A stretch of DNA of 64,000 bases from Rhodovastum sp963709085 (GTDB taxonomy: Bacteria; Pseudomonadota; Alphaproteobacteria; Acetobacterales; Acetobacteraceae), in the NCBI GenBank assembly GCA_963709085.1, contig CAVPVB010000014.1:62001-126000 (forward strand), in the 5' to 3' direction. Shown piece by piece: positions 25,947 to 35,429 of the stretch. Made by a program: the position numbers and the translations under genes. How positions within the stretch are numbered: the first letter of the stretch is position 1; the number at the start of each line of letters is the position of its first letter. The notes under the pieces were generated by a model, which saw only the letters and a program-made list of their open reading frames with translations, made no database searches and was not told the DNA's origin.

Positions 25947-26114
25947 ATGCCACACTCAAGCATCCCGGATCTGACCGATCCCGAACGAGCCCAGCTTTCG
26001 GCACTGTCTCGGCAGGAGCTTGAAGAGTTGGCCTGGCAGTTTCACGAATTGGCGCATTCGCTTGCGGATCGCCTGGGCGAGGGCTCTACGACCAGTCCGC
26101 CTTCGGGCGAGTAG
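25947..26114 (+). pseudogene. Truncated second IS66 transposase start, facing the intact gene
   Basis: A frame of 55 codons begins MPHSSIPDLTDPERAQLSAL and continues ELEELAWQFHELAHSLADRL, ending GEGSTTSPPSGE. It parallels the N-terminus of the intact transposase (MPRLSIPELTQYQRADLSVL, ELEDLAWLFREVARTLANRL, GEDSTTSSRPPS) but with many substitutions. It is convergent with that gene. It appears to be a diverged inverted duplication of the element's end, giving a long imperfect terminal repeat of about 280 bp. Confidence 0.7.
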
Positions 26115-26128
26115 CCGCTTCTGCCGTT

Positions 26129-27640
26129 TCAGGCGGCCAGCTTGGCGGGGATACTGGGGAGAGATGAGCCCTTGCGCGCGGCGGCGATGAGGTCGCGTCC
26201 GTAGGTCCAGGGATCGACGCCGCGCTTGCGGCAGGTGTCGATGACGCTGAGGCCGGCGGCGTAGAACCGGCTGCCCTCGTCCGTTCTGGTGCCGAAGCTG
26301 ATGCGGCGCGCAATGACGGCATGCCGCAGCGCCCGCTCAGCGTCGTTGTTCGTGGGCGACAGCAGCGGTTCGGCGACGAAGGCGATCACCGCCTCCCAGT
26401 CGTTGAGGATTTCGCGTGCGAGAGCACGAACCTTCTGCTCGATCTCATATTCATTGCACTGGCAGTTCCACTTGATGCGGGCCACCAGGCGCCTGACGGC
26501 GGCGTCGTTGTCGCCGTCGCGGACCCGTTCGATCAGGCGGCGGAGGTCGCGGACCAGGTCCCGCCCGAAGGCGGAGCCGGGGCCGTAATAGCCCTCGGCC
26601 AGTGCCAAACCTTTTCGGATAAGATGGGCAAGGCAGCGTTGGCGCCGGGGATGGTCGCGATAGGCCATGTAGCCGTCGGTCACCATCCAGCCAAGGAACG
26701 CGTGGCCGATCAGCGCGACCAGGTTTTCCTTGCGGCGGCTGCCGATGCGATAGACGACCGTGTTCACGGTCACGGCTACCCACAGCCACAGCAGGGCGCC
26801 TTGTTGGTACCATGGGGTCTCGTCGAGATGCACGACCTCGGCGGCCCGCACCTCCTCGATCAGTTGCTCGACCACCGGCTCACTGGCCCGGCCGAATTCG
26901 TGGATGCAGCGGTTGATCGTCGCCACCCCGAGTTCCAGCCCCAGCCAGTCCAGCAGGAACTCCTGGACCTTCAGCCGCGACAGGCGGAAACGCAACGCGA
27001 GGGCGGCGATGAAGATCGCCAGCGTCGGCCCGACCAGGCAGCGCTCGCTCAGTTGCAGGTCGCGTTTGCGCCCCTCGATCTGTGAGCGCAGTCCTACGCC
27101 CAGGCTGGCCACCGTCTCGTGGCCGCACGCGCAACTGGCGGCGAAGTAGCTGTGCTTGCAAGCCGTGACCTGCAGACCCATTTCGCCGCGGTCGAGTTCA
27201 AAGACGTGGTGGGCGCTGACGTGGCGGCCCCGGCGCTCGGCGCCGAGCGCGGCCTGGCACGCCTCGCAGACCATCGGCACGTGCTCGACTTCTCGGTTCA
27301 CCACGATCGGCTGCCGGCGCCAGTGCCCAGGCATGCCCGGCCGCTTGCCGGGCGGCTTCGCTGGTGTCTTGTCCTTGCCCGCCGGCGCGGCTGCGTCCTG
27401 GCCTTCGCCGTCATCGTGGTCCTGACTGGCCGGAAGCTTGCCGTTTCTCTGACCCCGCCGGTAGGGATCGTCGCTCGACGGCGGCCGCGAACTGGTCGTG
27501 GAGTCCTCACCCAGGCGATTGGCCAGCGTGCGCGCAACTTCGCGGAACAGCCACGCCAGATCCTCAAGCTCCTTCCGCGGCAGCACCGAGAGGTCTGCTC
27601 GTTGGTACTGGGTCAGCTCCGGGATGCTCAGGCGCGGCAT
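26129..27640 (-). CDS. IS66-family transposase TnpC
   Basis: A protein of 503 residues, uninterrupted. The N-terminal leucine-zipper-like segment (PRKELEDLAWLFREVARTLA) is followed by a proline-rich linker and a zinc-finger region (VCEACQAALGAERRG, SCACGHETVASL). The DDE domain includes AAEVVHLDETPWYQQGALLW (first Asp), FLGWMVTDGYMAYRDHPRRQ (second Asp) and LLSPTNNDAERALRHAVIAR (Glu). The C-terminal IS66 tail YAAGLSVIDTCRKRGVDPW is present. This is the only complete gene of the element. Confidence 0.92.
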   Translation of the reverse strand: MPRLSIPELTQYQRADLSVLPRKELEDLAWLFREVARTLANRLGEDSTTSSRPPSSDDPYRRGQRNGKLPASQDHDDGEGQDAAAPAGKDKTPAKPPGKRPGMPGHWRRQPIVVNREVEHVPMVCEACQAALGAERRGRHVSAHHVFELDRGEMGLQVTACKHSYFAASCACGHETVASLGVGLRSQIEGRKRDLQLSERCLVGPTLAIFIAALALRFRLSRLKVQEFLLDWLGLELGVATINRCIHEFGRASEPVVEQLIEEVRAAEVVHLDETPWYQQGALLWLWVAVTVNTVVYRIGSRRKENLVALIGHAFLGWMVTDGYMAYRDHPRRQRCLAHLIRKGLALAEGYYGPGSAFGRDLVRDLRRLIERVRDGDNDAAVRRLVARIKWNCQCNEYEIEQKVRALAREILNDWEAVIAFVAEPLLSPTNNDAERALRHAVIARRISFGTRTDEGSRFYAAGLSVIDTCRKRGVDPWTYGRDLIAAARKGSSLPSIPAKLAA

Positions 27641-27821
27641 AGGGAGCGTAGAATCCGTTTCGCTCCGTCAGGCAAGCCCCTCCGTTCGCCGCCTCAGCCA
27701 GGGGAGCCAACCCAGTCAGACGCCCAAGACAGGAGGGGGGGTGTGAACGGGTCCTATTCAAGAGGGAGATCCCGGCCAATTCCGCGGTGTTAACTCACAC
27801 ATTACTGCACACGTGGCAAAA

Positions 27822-29168
27822 TTATTGTGTGGCACATGGGACACCCACTGGGCAATATCTCTGCCTCGATCCGCCTTGGTAGGCGGGCTGCGGAGGAGCT
27901 ACATAAGGGCGTGCCATCGGGAAACTTGGGAACACCGGAACGTACGACGGGGACGACACAGAGCTGTTCACGGCGTCTTCCAGTTCCCGCTGGCGAGCTT
28001 GTTGACGTGCCCTATAATATTCTTCCTCGGTCGCCTGTCGCGCCCGCTCCGCCGCTGCTTGCCGCGCTTGCATCCTAGCCTGCAACTGTGCCTGGGCTTC
28101 CTCCTGAGCCGCCTGTTGTGCCGCGAGTTCAGCCTGTTGTTGCTGCGCGGCGATCGCTGCCTGTCGTTCCTGTTCGGCTCGTGCCGCCGCTGCAGCCGCA
28201 CGAAAGGCTGCAAGCCGGTTGGCTTCCGCTCTCTGTGCCGCGGCCACCAGTGTGGCGACCTCCTGAGACAGTTCACCCATTTGCTGCACAACGGTATCAA
28301 GTTGGGACAGCGCTTGGGTCAGATCATTCTGTTGTCCACCCGGTGGATTGCCCAATGTCGCTATCCACTTTCGCTCCATATCCGTGGCGTGCCAGGCAAT
28401 CATGTCTGGCACCGCTGTTGCGTTGAAGCCAGCGATCGCTGTATCAAGCTGGCCCATCGCATCGCCGTTGATTGCGTGGATGGCATTCACTGCGAAAGTG
28501 GTGAAAAACATGCTCCAAGGCGGCAAGTTCGCGCCGAGCAGATCGTTTGCGTAGTCTGCCCCCTGCCAAACGCTGCTATTCAGGTTGCCAGAGGGCGGTG
28601 CACCGGTTGTCAATGCGCTAATCACATCCTTTGCAAACTGCACGCGCAGCGCGATGGAAGCGGCTTGCTGCCAACGTTTGATTGCTAGTGAGGCGGTCGC
28701 CGTGAAACCCACCAAACTGCTGTTGCTCGACTGTAAGCCGTTCCATGCGCTGTCCGGGATTTGCCCGATGCCGCTCATCCATGCGCTGCCGGCTCCGGAG
28801 ATGAGGTTGCCGGCAATCGATTGGCGACTGGCAGATTGTGCCGCATTGGCCTCGGTCAAGCATTGCATGTATCTGGCGGATGCCTGGTGGCCGAGCTGCA
28901 GCCATTCTGCGGTAATAGAGTCCTGCTCCGTCATCGTTTCGACCATTACGTGACTGCCCCATTTAGCATCTAATGCGGCCTGACTCGACGACAGGAACTG
29001 ACAAACTATCGCCTGATCAGCCTGCGCCATTTCATTGCACTGCTCCCGGGTCGGGATAGCCGGCATGGGGCCAAATGTCACTGACGAGGCGATCGCGTTA
29101 CATATCGTCGCCAGAAACAGGCAACCTGCGCCGAACGTGGTTTGGAGCGCTGGAGATGGGGACTTCAT
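27822..29168 (-). CDS. Secreted protein with Ala/Gln/Arg-rich coiled coil, unknown function
   Basis: About 448 residues from the ATG at 29168, which is preceded by GAGGGG. Residues 1-29 look like a Sec signal peptide (basic start, FGAGCLFLATICNAIASS). The exported part begins with paired cysteines (TREQCNEMAQADQAIVCQFL) and continues as helices. From about residue 300 to 395 it is a long AAARAEQERQAA-type coiled coil, then a proline/tyrosine-rich tail with a final CPVGVPC. It starts 14 bases after the stop of the ankyrin gene, so the two form an operon. No family is recognised. Confidence 0.6.
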   Translation of the reverse strand: MKSPSPALQTTFGAGCLFLATICNAIASSVTFGPMPAIPTREQCNEMAQADQAIVCQFLSSSQAALDAKWGSHVMVETMTEQDSITAEWLQLGHQASARYMQCLTEANAAQSASRQSIAGNLISGAGSAWMSGIGQIPDSAWNGLQSSNSSLVGFTATASLAIKRWQQAASIALRVQFAKDVISALTTGAPPSGNLNSSVWQGADYANDLLGANLPPWSMFFTTFAVNAIHAINGDAMGQLDTAIAGFNATAVPDMIAWHATDMERKWIATLGNPPGGQQNDLTQALSQLDTVVQQMGELSQEVATLVAAAQRAEANRLAAFRAAAAAARAEQERQAAIAAQQQQAELAAQQAAQEEAQAQLQARMQARQAAAERARQATEEEYYRARQQARQRELEDAVNSSVSSPSYVPVFPSFPMARPYVAPPQPAYQGGSRQRYCPVGVPCATQ

Positions 29169-29182
29169 TTGATGTCCCCTCA

Positions 29183-31342
29183 CTATTTTGAGGACGGTTT
29201 GAAAATATATGGGTTAGGCGAAGAATAGGGGATAATCCGATAGAACTTCGCTGCTCTTGCGAAGGTCGGGCAATTATCTTGTTGTTCTGCCACGTAATCG
29301 TTCATTCTACTATACTCTTTCGGGAGACAAAGGGTGCGGTCTCCTCCCCACCAAGCATCACCTCTTTCAGCGCGAACCCAAATTCCGGGTCCGGAGATGG
29401 TGTCGCTACCGAACTTTGTTCTATAAAGCCACTTGCAAGCGCCCGGATCAATATTCCACCAACCTGTAACATTTTGTTTGTAAGAAGTTTCGTTAGGATG
29501 GAAGACTGCTACAACCTGTATCGTTGAGTCCGTGCCATTACACACACGGAGCGTCCGCTTCAGCGCTTTGTCGAGAGCGATCGGCGCAGCATAGGACGAA
29601 AGAAATCTAAACTCGTCATAGAAAGATTCGAGTGCTTTGCGGTTCCTGTCGCCCCAGGAATCGTCTGGCTTGTCGAGACACCCAAGCTCAGCCAGGGCGG
29701 CGTTGATTTTCTTCGCGTACGCCTTACCGGCAGCCAAAAGCTTGGCCGAAACCGTCGTAAAGCCTTTCTTTCGTGCCATATCGGCGGCGGTCTGACCGGC
29801 GCCGTCATGGCGTGTAGGGTCAGCACCTTGTAGCAACAGGAAATCGACGACCTCACCTTTGCCGTTCGCAGCAGCGATCATAAGCGGCGACGGCACGGTT
29901 ACAGCGAGGTCCGACAACTCTGCGGTAGCGCCATACTGAATAAGCGCTTCCACGACATCGAGGCTCCCAGCCTGTGCCGCATACATGATCGGGGACCAGC
30001 CCCGCTGATCGTCCTGTGTCGCCCAAATATCGTGCCGGTCGAGCATTTCATGCACGGTCCTAGCATCCCCGCGCTTCACAGCATCGACGAAATCTTCCTG
30101 ATTGTACAACTCGATGGTACCCAATACAGTCCAGTTGGCGGCACGCGCCATGGTAAGAGGTGAAATTCCAGCTTTGTTGGTCACTGTCCAGCTGGCACCG
30201 TGCTGTATCAGCAGCGCTGCGATTTTTGTTTGGTGGCCGACTATGGCCGCCATCAGCGGCGTATTGCCGTTGTCGTCGCTGCGTCCGACCTCTGCTCCTT
30301 TGTCCAACAGAAGTGTCACTGTCTTCGTCGCACCATAAAAGGCGGCGGCTGACAGTGGCACGACCTGTTTACCCTTAACTAAGCTACCGTCGATATTTGC
30401 TCCATGCGCTAACAAGGATGCAGCCAGCAAATCATCGTCCGCGGCGGCTGCCGCTGCGAGTTCGGTCGTTTTTGTTTCGTCGCTGCCCCCGTCGTGGGCT
30501 TTGGACCGAAGCAACTGGACGATCTGTCCGTACCCAAGCCCCTCGGCCAAGGATATCGGCGAGACGCCCTTGCTCGCCAGGAGTTGCGGGTTCGCCCCCG
30601 CGTCCAACAACGTCTTGACGGCATCGGCGCGGTTCTGCTGGACCGCGACCATTAGCGCGGTCACACCGCTCGGCCCGGCGGCGTCCACTGGTGCCCCCGC
30701 GCGTAACAGCCTCTCGATGGCTCCCAAATCGTCAGCCGCCGCCGCGATTACGATGGCCGGATTACCGGTGGCGTCCGCGGCTGTCGGGCGGATATGGGCA
30801 GCAAGCAAAGCGTCTAACCCCGTGTGATCGCCAGTCACAACAGCGGCGATAAGATCGGCTTCTGTGGGTTTCCGGTCCGCGGCTGGGAAACGGGCGACAA
30901 GGTCGGCATAGCCACGCCACAGTGCGATCGAACGTGCTGTTGCACCATCGCTGCCCGAAATATCTTTCTTTGCCCCACGCTGAAGCAGCAAGTCGGCGAT
31001 TTCGCGGTTGCCGAAGAAAACCAACGTCATTAGCGGCGTCCAGCCACGTTGGCTGGTACCATCCAGAGTTGCCCCATGTTCGATCAACGTCTGCACGATG
31101 GGCGTTCGGCCGAGCGCAGCAGCTGCGACGAGCGGGGTGTCGCCGGTCGACAGACGCGCGTTCAAAGCTTCCTTGTCTGGAAGTGCCTGCAGTAGCGCGG
31201 CTTGGTCACCTGCGCCGATCGCGGCAATCACGCGCCGCGAAATATCCTCGGGTGTAGCCGTTTGGGTCTGGGCGATTGCAACGTCGAAGCTAGCCATCAG
31301 CAAGACGGCAACGAGAGTGGTGCCCCACCTGATAACTCGCAT
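29183..31342 (-). CDS. Secreted ankyrin-repeat protein with C-terminal DUF1036 domain
   Basis: About 719 residues from the ATG at 31342, chosen because it begins a good signal peptide (MRVIRWGTTLVAVLLMASFD, cleavage near AIAQ). The frame is open to 31372. Ankyrin repeats cover roughly residues 65-540, with clear units such as TGDTPLVAAAALGRTPIVQT, SGVTALMVAVQQNRADAVKT and NGNTPLMAAIVGHQTKIAAL. The last 150 residues (LRVCNGTDSTIQVVAVFHPN, GWWNIDPGACKWLYRTKF, GDAWWGGDRTLCL) match DUF1036. The combination suggests an exported protein-interaction scaffold. Next in the operon is the secreted coiled-coil protein. Confidence 0.75.
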   Translation of the reverse strand: MRVIRWGTTLVAVLLMASFDVAIAQTQTATPEDISRRVIAAIGAGDQAALLQALPDKEALNARLSTGDTPLVAAAALGRTPIVQTLIEHGATLDGTSQRGWTPLMTLVFFGNREIADLLLQRGAKKDISGSDGATARSIALWRGYADLVARFPAADRKPTEADLIAAVVTGDHTGLDALLAAHIRPTAADATGNPAIVIAAAADDLGAIERLLRAGAPVDAAGPSGVTALMVAVQQNRADAVKTLLDAGANPQLLASKGVSPISLAEGLGYGQIVQLLRSKAHDGGSDETKTTELAAAAAADDDLLAASLLAHGANIDGSLVKGKQVVPLSAAAFYGATKTVTLLLDKGAEVGRSDDNGNTPLMAAIVGHQTKIAALLIQHGASWTVTNKAGISPLTMARAANWTVLGTIELYNQEDFVDAVKRGDARTVHEMLDRHDIWATQDDQRGWSPIMYAAQAGSLDVVEALIQYGATAELSDLAVTVPSPLMIAAANGKGEVVDFLLLQGADPTRHDGAGQTAADMARKKGFTTVSAKLLAAGKAYAKKINAALAELGCLDKPDDSWGDRNRKALESFYDEFRFLSSYAAPIALDKALKRTLRVCNGTDSTIQVVAVFHPNETSYKQNVTGWWNIDPGACKWLYRTKFGSDTISGPGIWVRAERGDAWWGGDRTLCLPKEYSRMNDYVAEQQDNCPTFARAAKFYRIIPYSSPNPYIFKPSSK

Positions 31343-31450
31343 CAATTTTCCCGACCCTCCGTTCACGGACATAGCGATGACCCGAGCGCCAAAATCCGGG
31401 CCTTACTGCGCTCGCCGGAACGTGTCAACGACTTTGAGACACCCGGCGGG

Positions 31451-31805
31451 TTAATTTAGGCTTATCGGTTCGGGCTTCTTTGCTGGTGGGTTGATCCAGA
31501 CGGCGGTGGGTTTGTCGGGTGGCGTTGGCGGTTTTTTGACGAAGCGCTCGGGATTGGCGTTGAAGGCACGGTCGAGGGTACGCTGTCGGGCGGCATGGAC
31601 GGCATCCGCCTGGCCATAATGGACTTGGTCCGGGGTCATCAGCCCAAGACCGACGTGGTGGTGCTCCTGGTTGTACCATGGGAAGAACCCCCGGCAGAAT
31701 TGCCTGGCGTCTTCGATGCAACCGAAGAGCTTGGGAAACTGCGGCTGATACTTCAGGGTTTTGAAGTGGCTTTCCGAGAACGGGTTGTCATTGAAGTATG
31801 CGGCC
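31451..31805 (-). pseudogene. IS3-family transposase OrfB, 3' fragment
   Basis: The leftward frame reads YFNDNPFSESHFKTLKYQPQ, FPWYNQEHHHVGLGLMTPD and VHYGQADAVHAARQRTLDRA, the C-terminal end of an IS3 OrfB integrase including the catalytic Glu of NPFSE. Everything before this is missing; it stops at about 31805, where umuC-derived sequence starts. It is debris of an IS3 insertion. Confidence 0.8.
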
Positions 31806-31832
31806 GGCTATGTGACTTCGTAACGCCAAGGT

Positions 31833-32057
31833 CAGGGCGGCCTGTTCGATGCGCCCGACGATGCGCGCGCCAAGGCCCGCATGCTGGCGGTCGACAAACT
31901 CAACGGCCGCTATGGGCGCGACACCGTGCGCTTTGCCGCAACCGGTATTGGCAGGGCGTGGAAGCTCCGCCGCGAATTCATCTCGCCGCGCTACACGACG
32001 TGCTGGGAGGAACTGCTGACCGTGCCCAGCCGCGCGGGCGGGCAGGGGGCGCGTTAG
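31833..32057 (+). pseudogene. 3' fragment of a second umuC
   Basis: The frame QGGLFDAPDDARAKARM through KLRREFISPRYTTCWEELL to the stop matches the last 75 residues of the intact UmuC at 46.5-46.7 kb with few differences. Two bases after the stop an ATG begins MCGRF, the invariant start of a SRAP protein, but the sequence diverges at once (VLVRGAAARQTLLKAEL) and stops at 32128. It is therefore the broken junction of a second umuC-SRAP pair. Confidence 0.85.
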
Positions 32058-32270
32058 CGATGTGCGGACGGTTCGTGCTTGTGCGGGGCGCAGCGGCACG
32101 ACAGACGCTTCTCAAAGCGGAACTCTAGACTATAGCCAAAACTTCTAACATGTGTAATAATTTTGAGTGCGCTATGCGGCGACGCATAAACAAAAAATCG
32201 TCCTATCAAAGGACAGACAAAGCATGTGTATCTTAATACATCAAATTCCTGCGCCGCAACGGATTGCATA

Positions 32271-32555
32271 ATGAAACGGAAGTTTAGAGAAGCCACAACC
32301 TATTTTTGCCCGCGCGGGTGCAACGTATTCACCACGGACGAGCGCGACCCCGAATGTGGGGCGTGCGGCACTATCATGACGACCGACGAAACGAGATTTG
32401 GCGACGCTATCGAAGCCATTGAGGAGCAGGGAATTCGAGACGTTCGAGAAGGCAGCTCGCCGCGGCACGCCCGACAAGAGCAATCTGAAGTGTCGGCCCG
32501 GATGATCGACGGGACCAGCGCACCATCCCGCGAACTTCGAGGCGCAGGTTTGTAG
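32271..32555 (+). CDS. Hypothetical small zinc-ribbon-like protein
   Basis: A protein of 94 residues from the ATG at 32271. Two cysteine pairs, YFCPRGCNVF and PECGACGTIM, spaced about 16 residues apart, could bind zinc. The remainder is acidic and then low in order. The frame is open 15 codons upstream, but the later ATG gives the cleaner zinc-ribbon start. No family is identified. It lies between umuC debris and the third ISAs1, and its 3' end may have been altered by rearrangement. Confidence 0.4.
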   Translation: MKRKFREATTYFCPRGCNVFTTDERDPECGACGTIMTTDETRFGDAIEAIEEQGIRDVREGSSPRHARQEQSEVSARMIDGTSAPSRELRGAGL

Positions 32556-32722
32556 TCCGAACGCGACATGAAACGCTAAATCTTGATTCGTTCGACCTCA
32601 TCGGGCGTGATTTCATTCCCGGTGCGGCGGACAGCGGGCCGGAAGAGGGGATTCTTTCTTTCGTTATCAAGACCGGCGGCCTTGTGGCGCTTGCCGCCTT
32701 TCTCGTGGAGGTGGCAAGCGCC

Positions 32723-33942
32723 CAGGGCAATCGCACTTCAAAACAGTCCGAGGAGTTGGGAAAGGTAGGCGTCGTCCCAGCCTGCCCGCTTGAGCTTGCC
32801 GCGGAAGGAGCCCTTGCTGGCATCCTTTTGCATGACGTTCAGAGCCATATGGCGCAGAACCGCGAGGTTTTGTGGGCCGTTGCCCAATCGGCTCCTGTCC
32901 TGATCTTCGTTCATGACGACATCAAGCCGCCAGTGCAGCCGGTTTTCAACGCCCCAGTGCTCGCGGGAAACTTCGTTGAAATCTTGCACCGGACAGCGCT
33001 GTGCTGAGCAGGTAATAGGCGGTCTCGGTCGTGGTCTTGGTAGCGGTTTCACGGATGCGGACGACTTTGCCGATGGCGGCCAGACCGGGCCAGTGGTGAT
33101 CCCCCTGCAACCAGTCGATATCGGTCGAGACCGTGGCGGTTCGCGTCTCGATGCGGCCAAGGTCGCCATCGACGCTCTGATCGGTCGCAGTGGCTTTGCA
33201 GGCCGGGTCGTCGAGCAACAGGCTGACATCATCATGCAGCGTGCCCTGGTTGCCTTTGAGCGCCAGAACATAGTCGCCGCCCTGATCGATGATCTGCTGG
33301 GCGATCGCGCGCTGACAGTTGAGCGCGTCGGCCGTTATAATCGTGCCCTTTAGTGACAGCATCGCCAGCAACTTCGGCACCGCGGTGATCTCATTGGATT
33401 TGGCGTCGGTGGCGACCTGCGCCAGCACCAGGCGTTGTTCGCAGCCCCAGGCACTGACCATGTGCAATGCCGACTTGCCGCTGGCGCGATCGAAGGACCG
33501 TCGGAGGACCTTGCCATCGATCGCCACAACGCCCTGAATGCTCTTGGAGAACCTCTCCATGAACCGCTGAAAGGCAGCACCAAACTGTGCCGGATCGAGC
33601 AGCCGGAACAGCCGGCTGAACGTATCGTGACTGGGTACACCGTTCTCGAGTTTGAGAAAGCCACGCAGGAACTGCTCTTTTGCTTTCGCGAACAGCGCCA
33701 TGTCCACCGCGCCTTGACCGCCACACAGCACGGTGCACAGGGCAATCATCAGCAGTTCATGGAAGTCGTGCAGGCTGGCGTTCCCGGTTCGCGGATCCTC
33801 CAGACCCTCCCAGCAGGCGATAAACTGATCCAGAGACGTCCTCCCACGGCATGCTTCATGCGCCGATGGGTAGAGTCGACCATGCTCGAGCCGGGCAAGC
33901 CTCCATCCCACTGTCAACGGAATTCCAAGTGCGATTCCCCTG
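32723..33942. mobile_element. ISAs1-family insertion sequence, copy C, with 10-bp target duplication
   Basis: The ends read inward CAGGGCAATCGCACTT and CAGGGGAATCGCACTT, and the flanks are GGCAAGCGCC at 32713-32722 and 33943-33952. The transposase gene inside is frameshifted. The sequence to its left (32577-32722) encodes GILSFVIKTGGLVALAAFLV in one frame, possibly the end of a membrane protein gene cut by the insertion. Confidence 0.9.
32738..33870 (-). pseudogene. ISAs1-family transposase (copy C), frameshifted
   Basis: Close relative of the copy at 5600-6706. It has VPSHDTFSRLFRLLDP, GVVAIDGKVLRRSFDRASG, TIITADALNCQRAIAQQII and GGDYVLALKGNQGTL. Near 32990, at ALSGARFQ, the frame is lost, and the end (REHWGVENRLHWRLDVVMNE onward) lies in another frame. 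The Glu-containing third segment is thus uncoupled from the rest. No ATG lies close to the expected beginning, and the upstream limit given is approximate. Confidence 0.85.
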
Positions 33943-34025
33943 GGCAAGCGCCCCGCGAGGCTGGACAACGTCGGTCAAATATGTTACGATTAGACAACCA
34001 GAAAAATTTATTTGAGGCAAGCATC

Positions 34026-34268
34026 ATGAAAGAAGTTGGAGCCTTCGAGGCCAAAACCAAACTCAGCGAGTTGCTCGATGCCGTGGCGACAGGCGAGGAG
34101 ATCATCATCACCCGGCACGGCAAGGAAGCGGGGCGCCTCGTGCCTCCCCGGGGCGTTTGTAATCGTGAGGCCGCGCGCATGGCGGCACAGCGCATTCGCG
34201 AGATGAGCAAGGGGGTCAAGCTTGGCGGGATCACGATCAAGGAACTGGTCAACACGGGGCGTCGATGA
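34026..34268 (+). CDS. Phd/YefM-type antitoxin
   Basis: A protein of 80 residues. The N-terminal segment (KEVGAFEAKTKLSELLDAVA, then GEEIIITRHGKEAGRLVPP) is the canonical Phd/YefM dimer and DNA-binding fold. The C-terminal 40 residues (AAQRIREMSKGVKLGGITIK) would wrap the toxin. It overlaps the downstream PIN gene by four bases (ATGA), so the two are coupled. It probably represses its own promoter. The upstream 60 bp are AT-rich, but I could not define -35/-10 elements with confidence. Confidence 0.87.
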   Translation: MKEVGAFEAKTKLSELLDAVATGEEIIITRHGKEAGRLVPPRGVCNREAARMAAQRIREMSKGVKLGGITIKELVNTGRR

Positions 34269-34684
34269 CTTTTGTTCTCGATACTTCGTTGACCCTCAGT
34301 TGGTATTTCGAGGATGAGCGCACGCCAGCCAGTGATGCCTTGCTAGGTCAGCTTAGCGATGTCGGTGCCGTTGTGCCGAGCCTGTGGCGGTTGGAGGTGG
34401 CCAACGGCTTTCAGACGGCGATCCGCCGCAAGCGCATTGGTCCCGCCTACCGGGACGAGGCTCTCCATCAGCTCAGTTGCCTGCCGATCACGCTCGATCC
34501 GGAAACAAACACCTATGCGTGGACGACAACCTTGAGTCTTGCCCAACGTTTTGGACTGACGCCCTACGATGCGGCCTATCTTGAACTTGCGCAGCGGCGC
34601 ACCTTGCCGCTGGCTACGCTCGATCAAGAATTGCGCGGCGCGGCCTCCAGTATGGGGATGACCTTGCTTGGACTTGCGGCATGA
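34265..34684 (+). CDS. vapC: VapC-type PIN-domain toxin
   Basis: A protein of 139 residues, the usual VapC length. PIN acidic residues lie in TFVLDTSLTLSWYFEDE (first Asp), VVPSLWRLEVANGFQTAIRR (Glu) and FGLTPYDAAYLELAQRRTLP with LATLDQELR (late Asp residues). It is an Mg-dependent RNase held inactive by the Phd-like protein encoded just upstream; VapC with a Phd-type antitoxin is a common pairing. The start overlaps the antitoxin stop. No defects are seen. Confidence 0.88.
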   Translation: MTFVLDTSLTLSWYFEDERTPASDALLGQLSDVGAVVPSLWRLEVANGFQTAIRRKRIGPAYRDEALHQLSCLPITLDPETNTYAWTTTLSLAQRFGLTPYDAAYLELAQRRTLPLATLDQELRGAASSMGMTLLGLAA

Positions 34685-35130
34685 CCACAGAGCGTAAAAT
34701 GCAGGCAAGCGTGGACGGCCCTGAAAGGCCGTTGCATATTTTAAGATTAGTGCACCAAAAACGGAGCCTTGGAATCTAAGGGCTTTCCCGTTGCATAAAC
34801 TATGCACATAACGACCTCATAATATACGGATGTGCGCGCCATCGACCGATGGCCAACAGCGTCGATGCCCAGGTGCGCCAACTCCGGGCCGCCGTTGCGC
34901 GCTTGATCAGCTCGACGCCGACCATGTGCTTGGTGCTGCCTGCCGGAGCCAAGCCAATGGCGCAGTGAGTTTCCTCTTGACCGAGTCGCAGACTAGGCGC
35001 TCCGGCGCGACGGCGGGAGCACAATACTTATTCCACGCACCATTTATCGCCATAGCCGGCAAGCCGGCAGGAGTGATAGGCAGGTTGTGTCCGGCGCTCA
35101 CACAAGGCTGGGCTGAAAGGAGAAGACGCT

Positions 35131-35220
35131 ATCAGGTTCACCCTTCAAATCGAAATCCCGCCGGCGGCGCTTATCGCGGTCGCAGTGTTTGTCAAGGCCA
35201 TTGTCGCCCTGATCCACTGA
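35131..35220 (+). CDS. Possible 29-residue membrane peptide with ATC in the start position
   Basis: The frame encodes RFTLQIEIPPAALIAVAVFV then KAIVALIH, a single hydrophobic helix, behind AGGAGA eight bases upstream. The codon where a start is expected is ATC, not ATG. It may be a small peptide with a decayed or unusual start, or chance. Similar one-helix peptides are seen in plasmids, but I know of no assigned role. Confidence 0.3.
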   Translation: MRFTLQIEIPPAALIAVAVFVKAIVALIH

Positions 35221-35284
35221 AACGCGAACCAGCCCCCTGCCAGGGGCCGGCCCGCTAGACATCAACCTCGAACCTACGTGTCTG

Positions 35285-35314
35285 CCCGATGACGCCCTGC
35301 CAAGCGTCATCGGG
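35285..35314. terminator. Strong hairpin, possible terminator
   Basis: CCCGATGACGC and GCGTCATCGGG form a perfect 11-bp stem around an 8-base loop, 65 bp downstream of the small ORF at 35131-35220. No U-tract follows, so it could be a processing or partial termination structure and not a classical intrinsic terminator. Confidence 0.45.
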
Positions 35315-35429
35315 AACCCGTGTGCACTTTTCGCGGGAGATATCCCCCTTTGCAAGCGAATGCTTGTCCGCCTTGTGCGACGGTGAGTGCCCCGTCGATA
35401 AAACCGCGAGTTAGGCTCGACTGCAGACT

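Larger units (their letters stand above)
25831..27750. mobile_element. IS66-family element with single transposase gene
   Basis: The ends CCGTTCACAC (25831) and GTGTGAACGG (to 27750) are perfect complements and continue into C-rich/G-rich runs. No target duplication was found: the flanking 8-mers differ. Inside are a leftward tnpC (26129-27640) and, at the left end, a short rightward copy of the beginning of the same kind of gene (25947-26114). No tnpA or tnpB accessory genes are present, as in the ISBst12 subgroup. Confidence 0.75.

Noticed and set aside
25821..27760. Target duplication around IS66
   Set aside because: Flanking bases on the two sides do not match at 8 bp or nearby lengths, so none is claimed.
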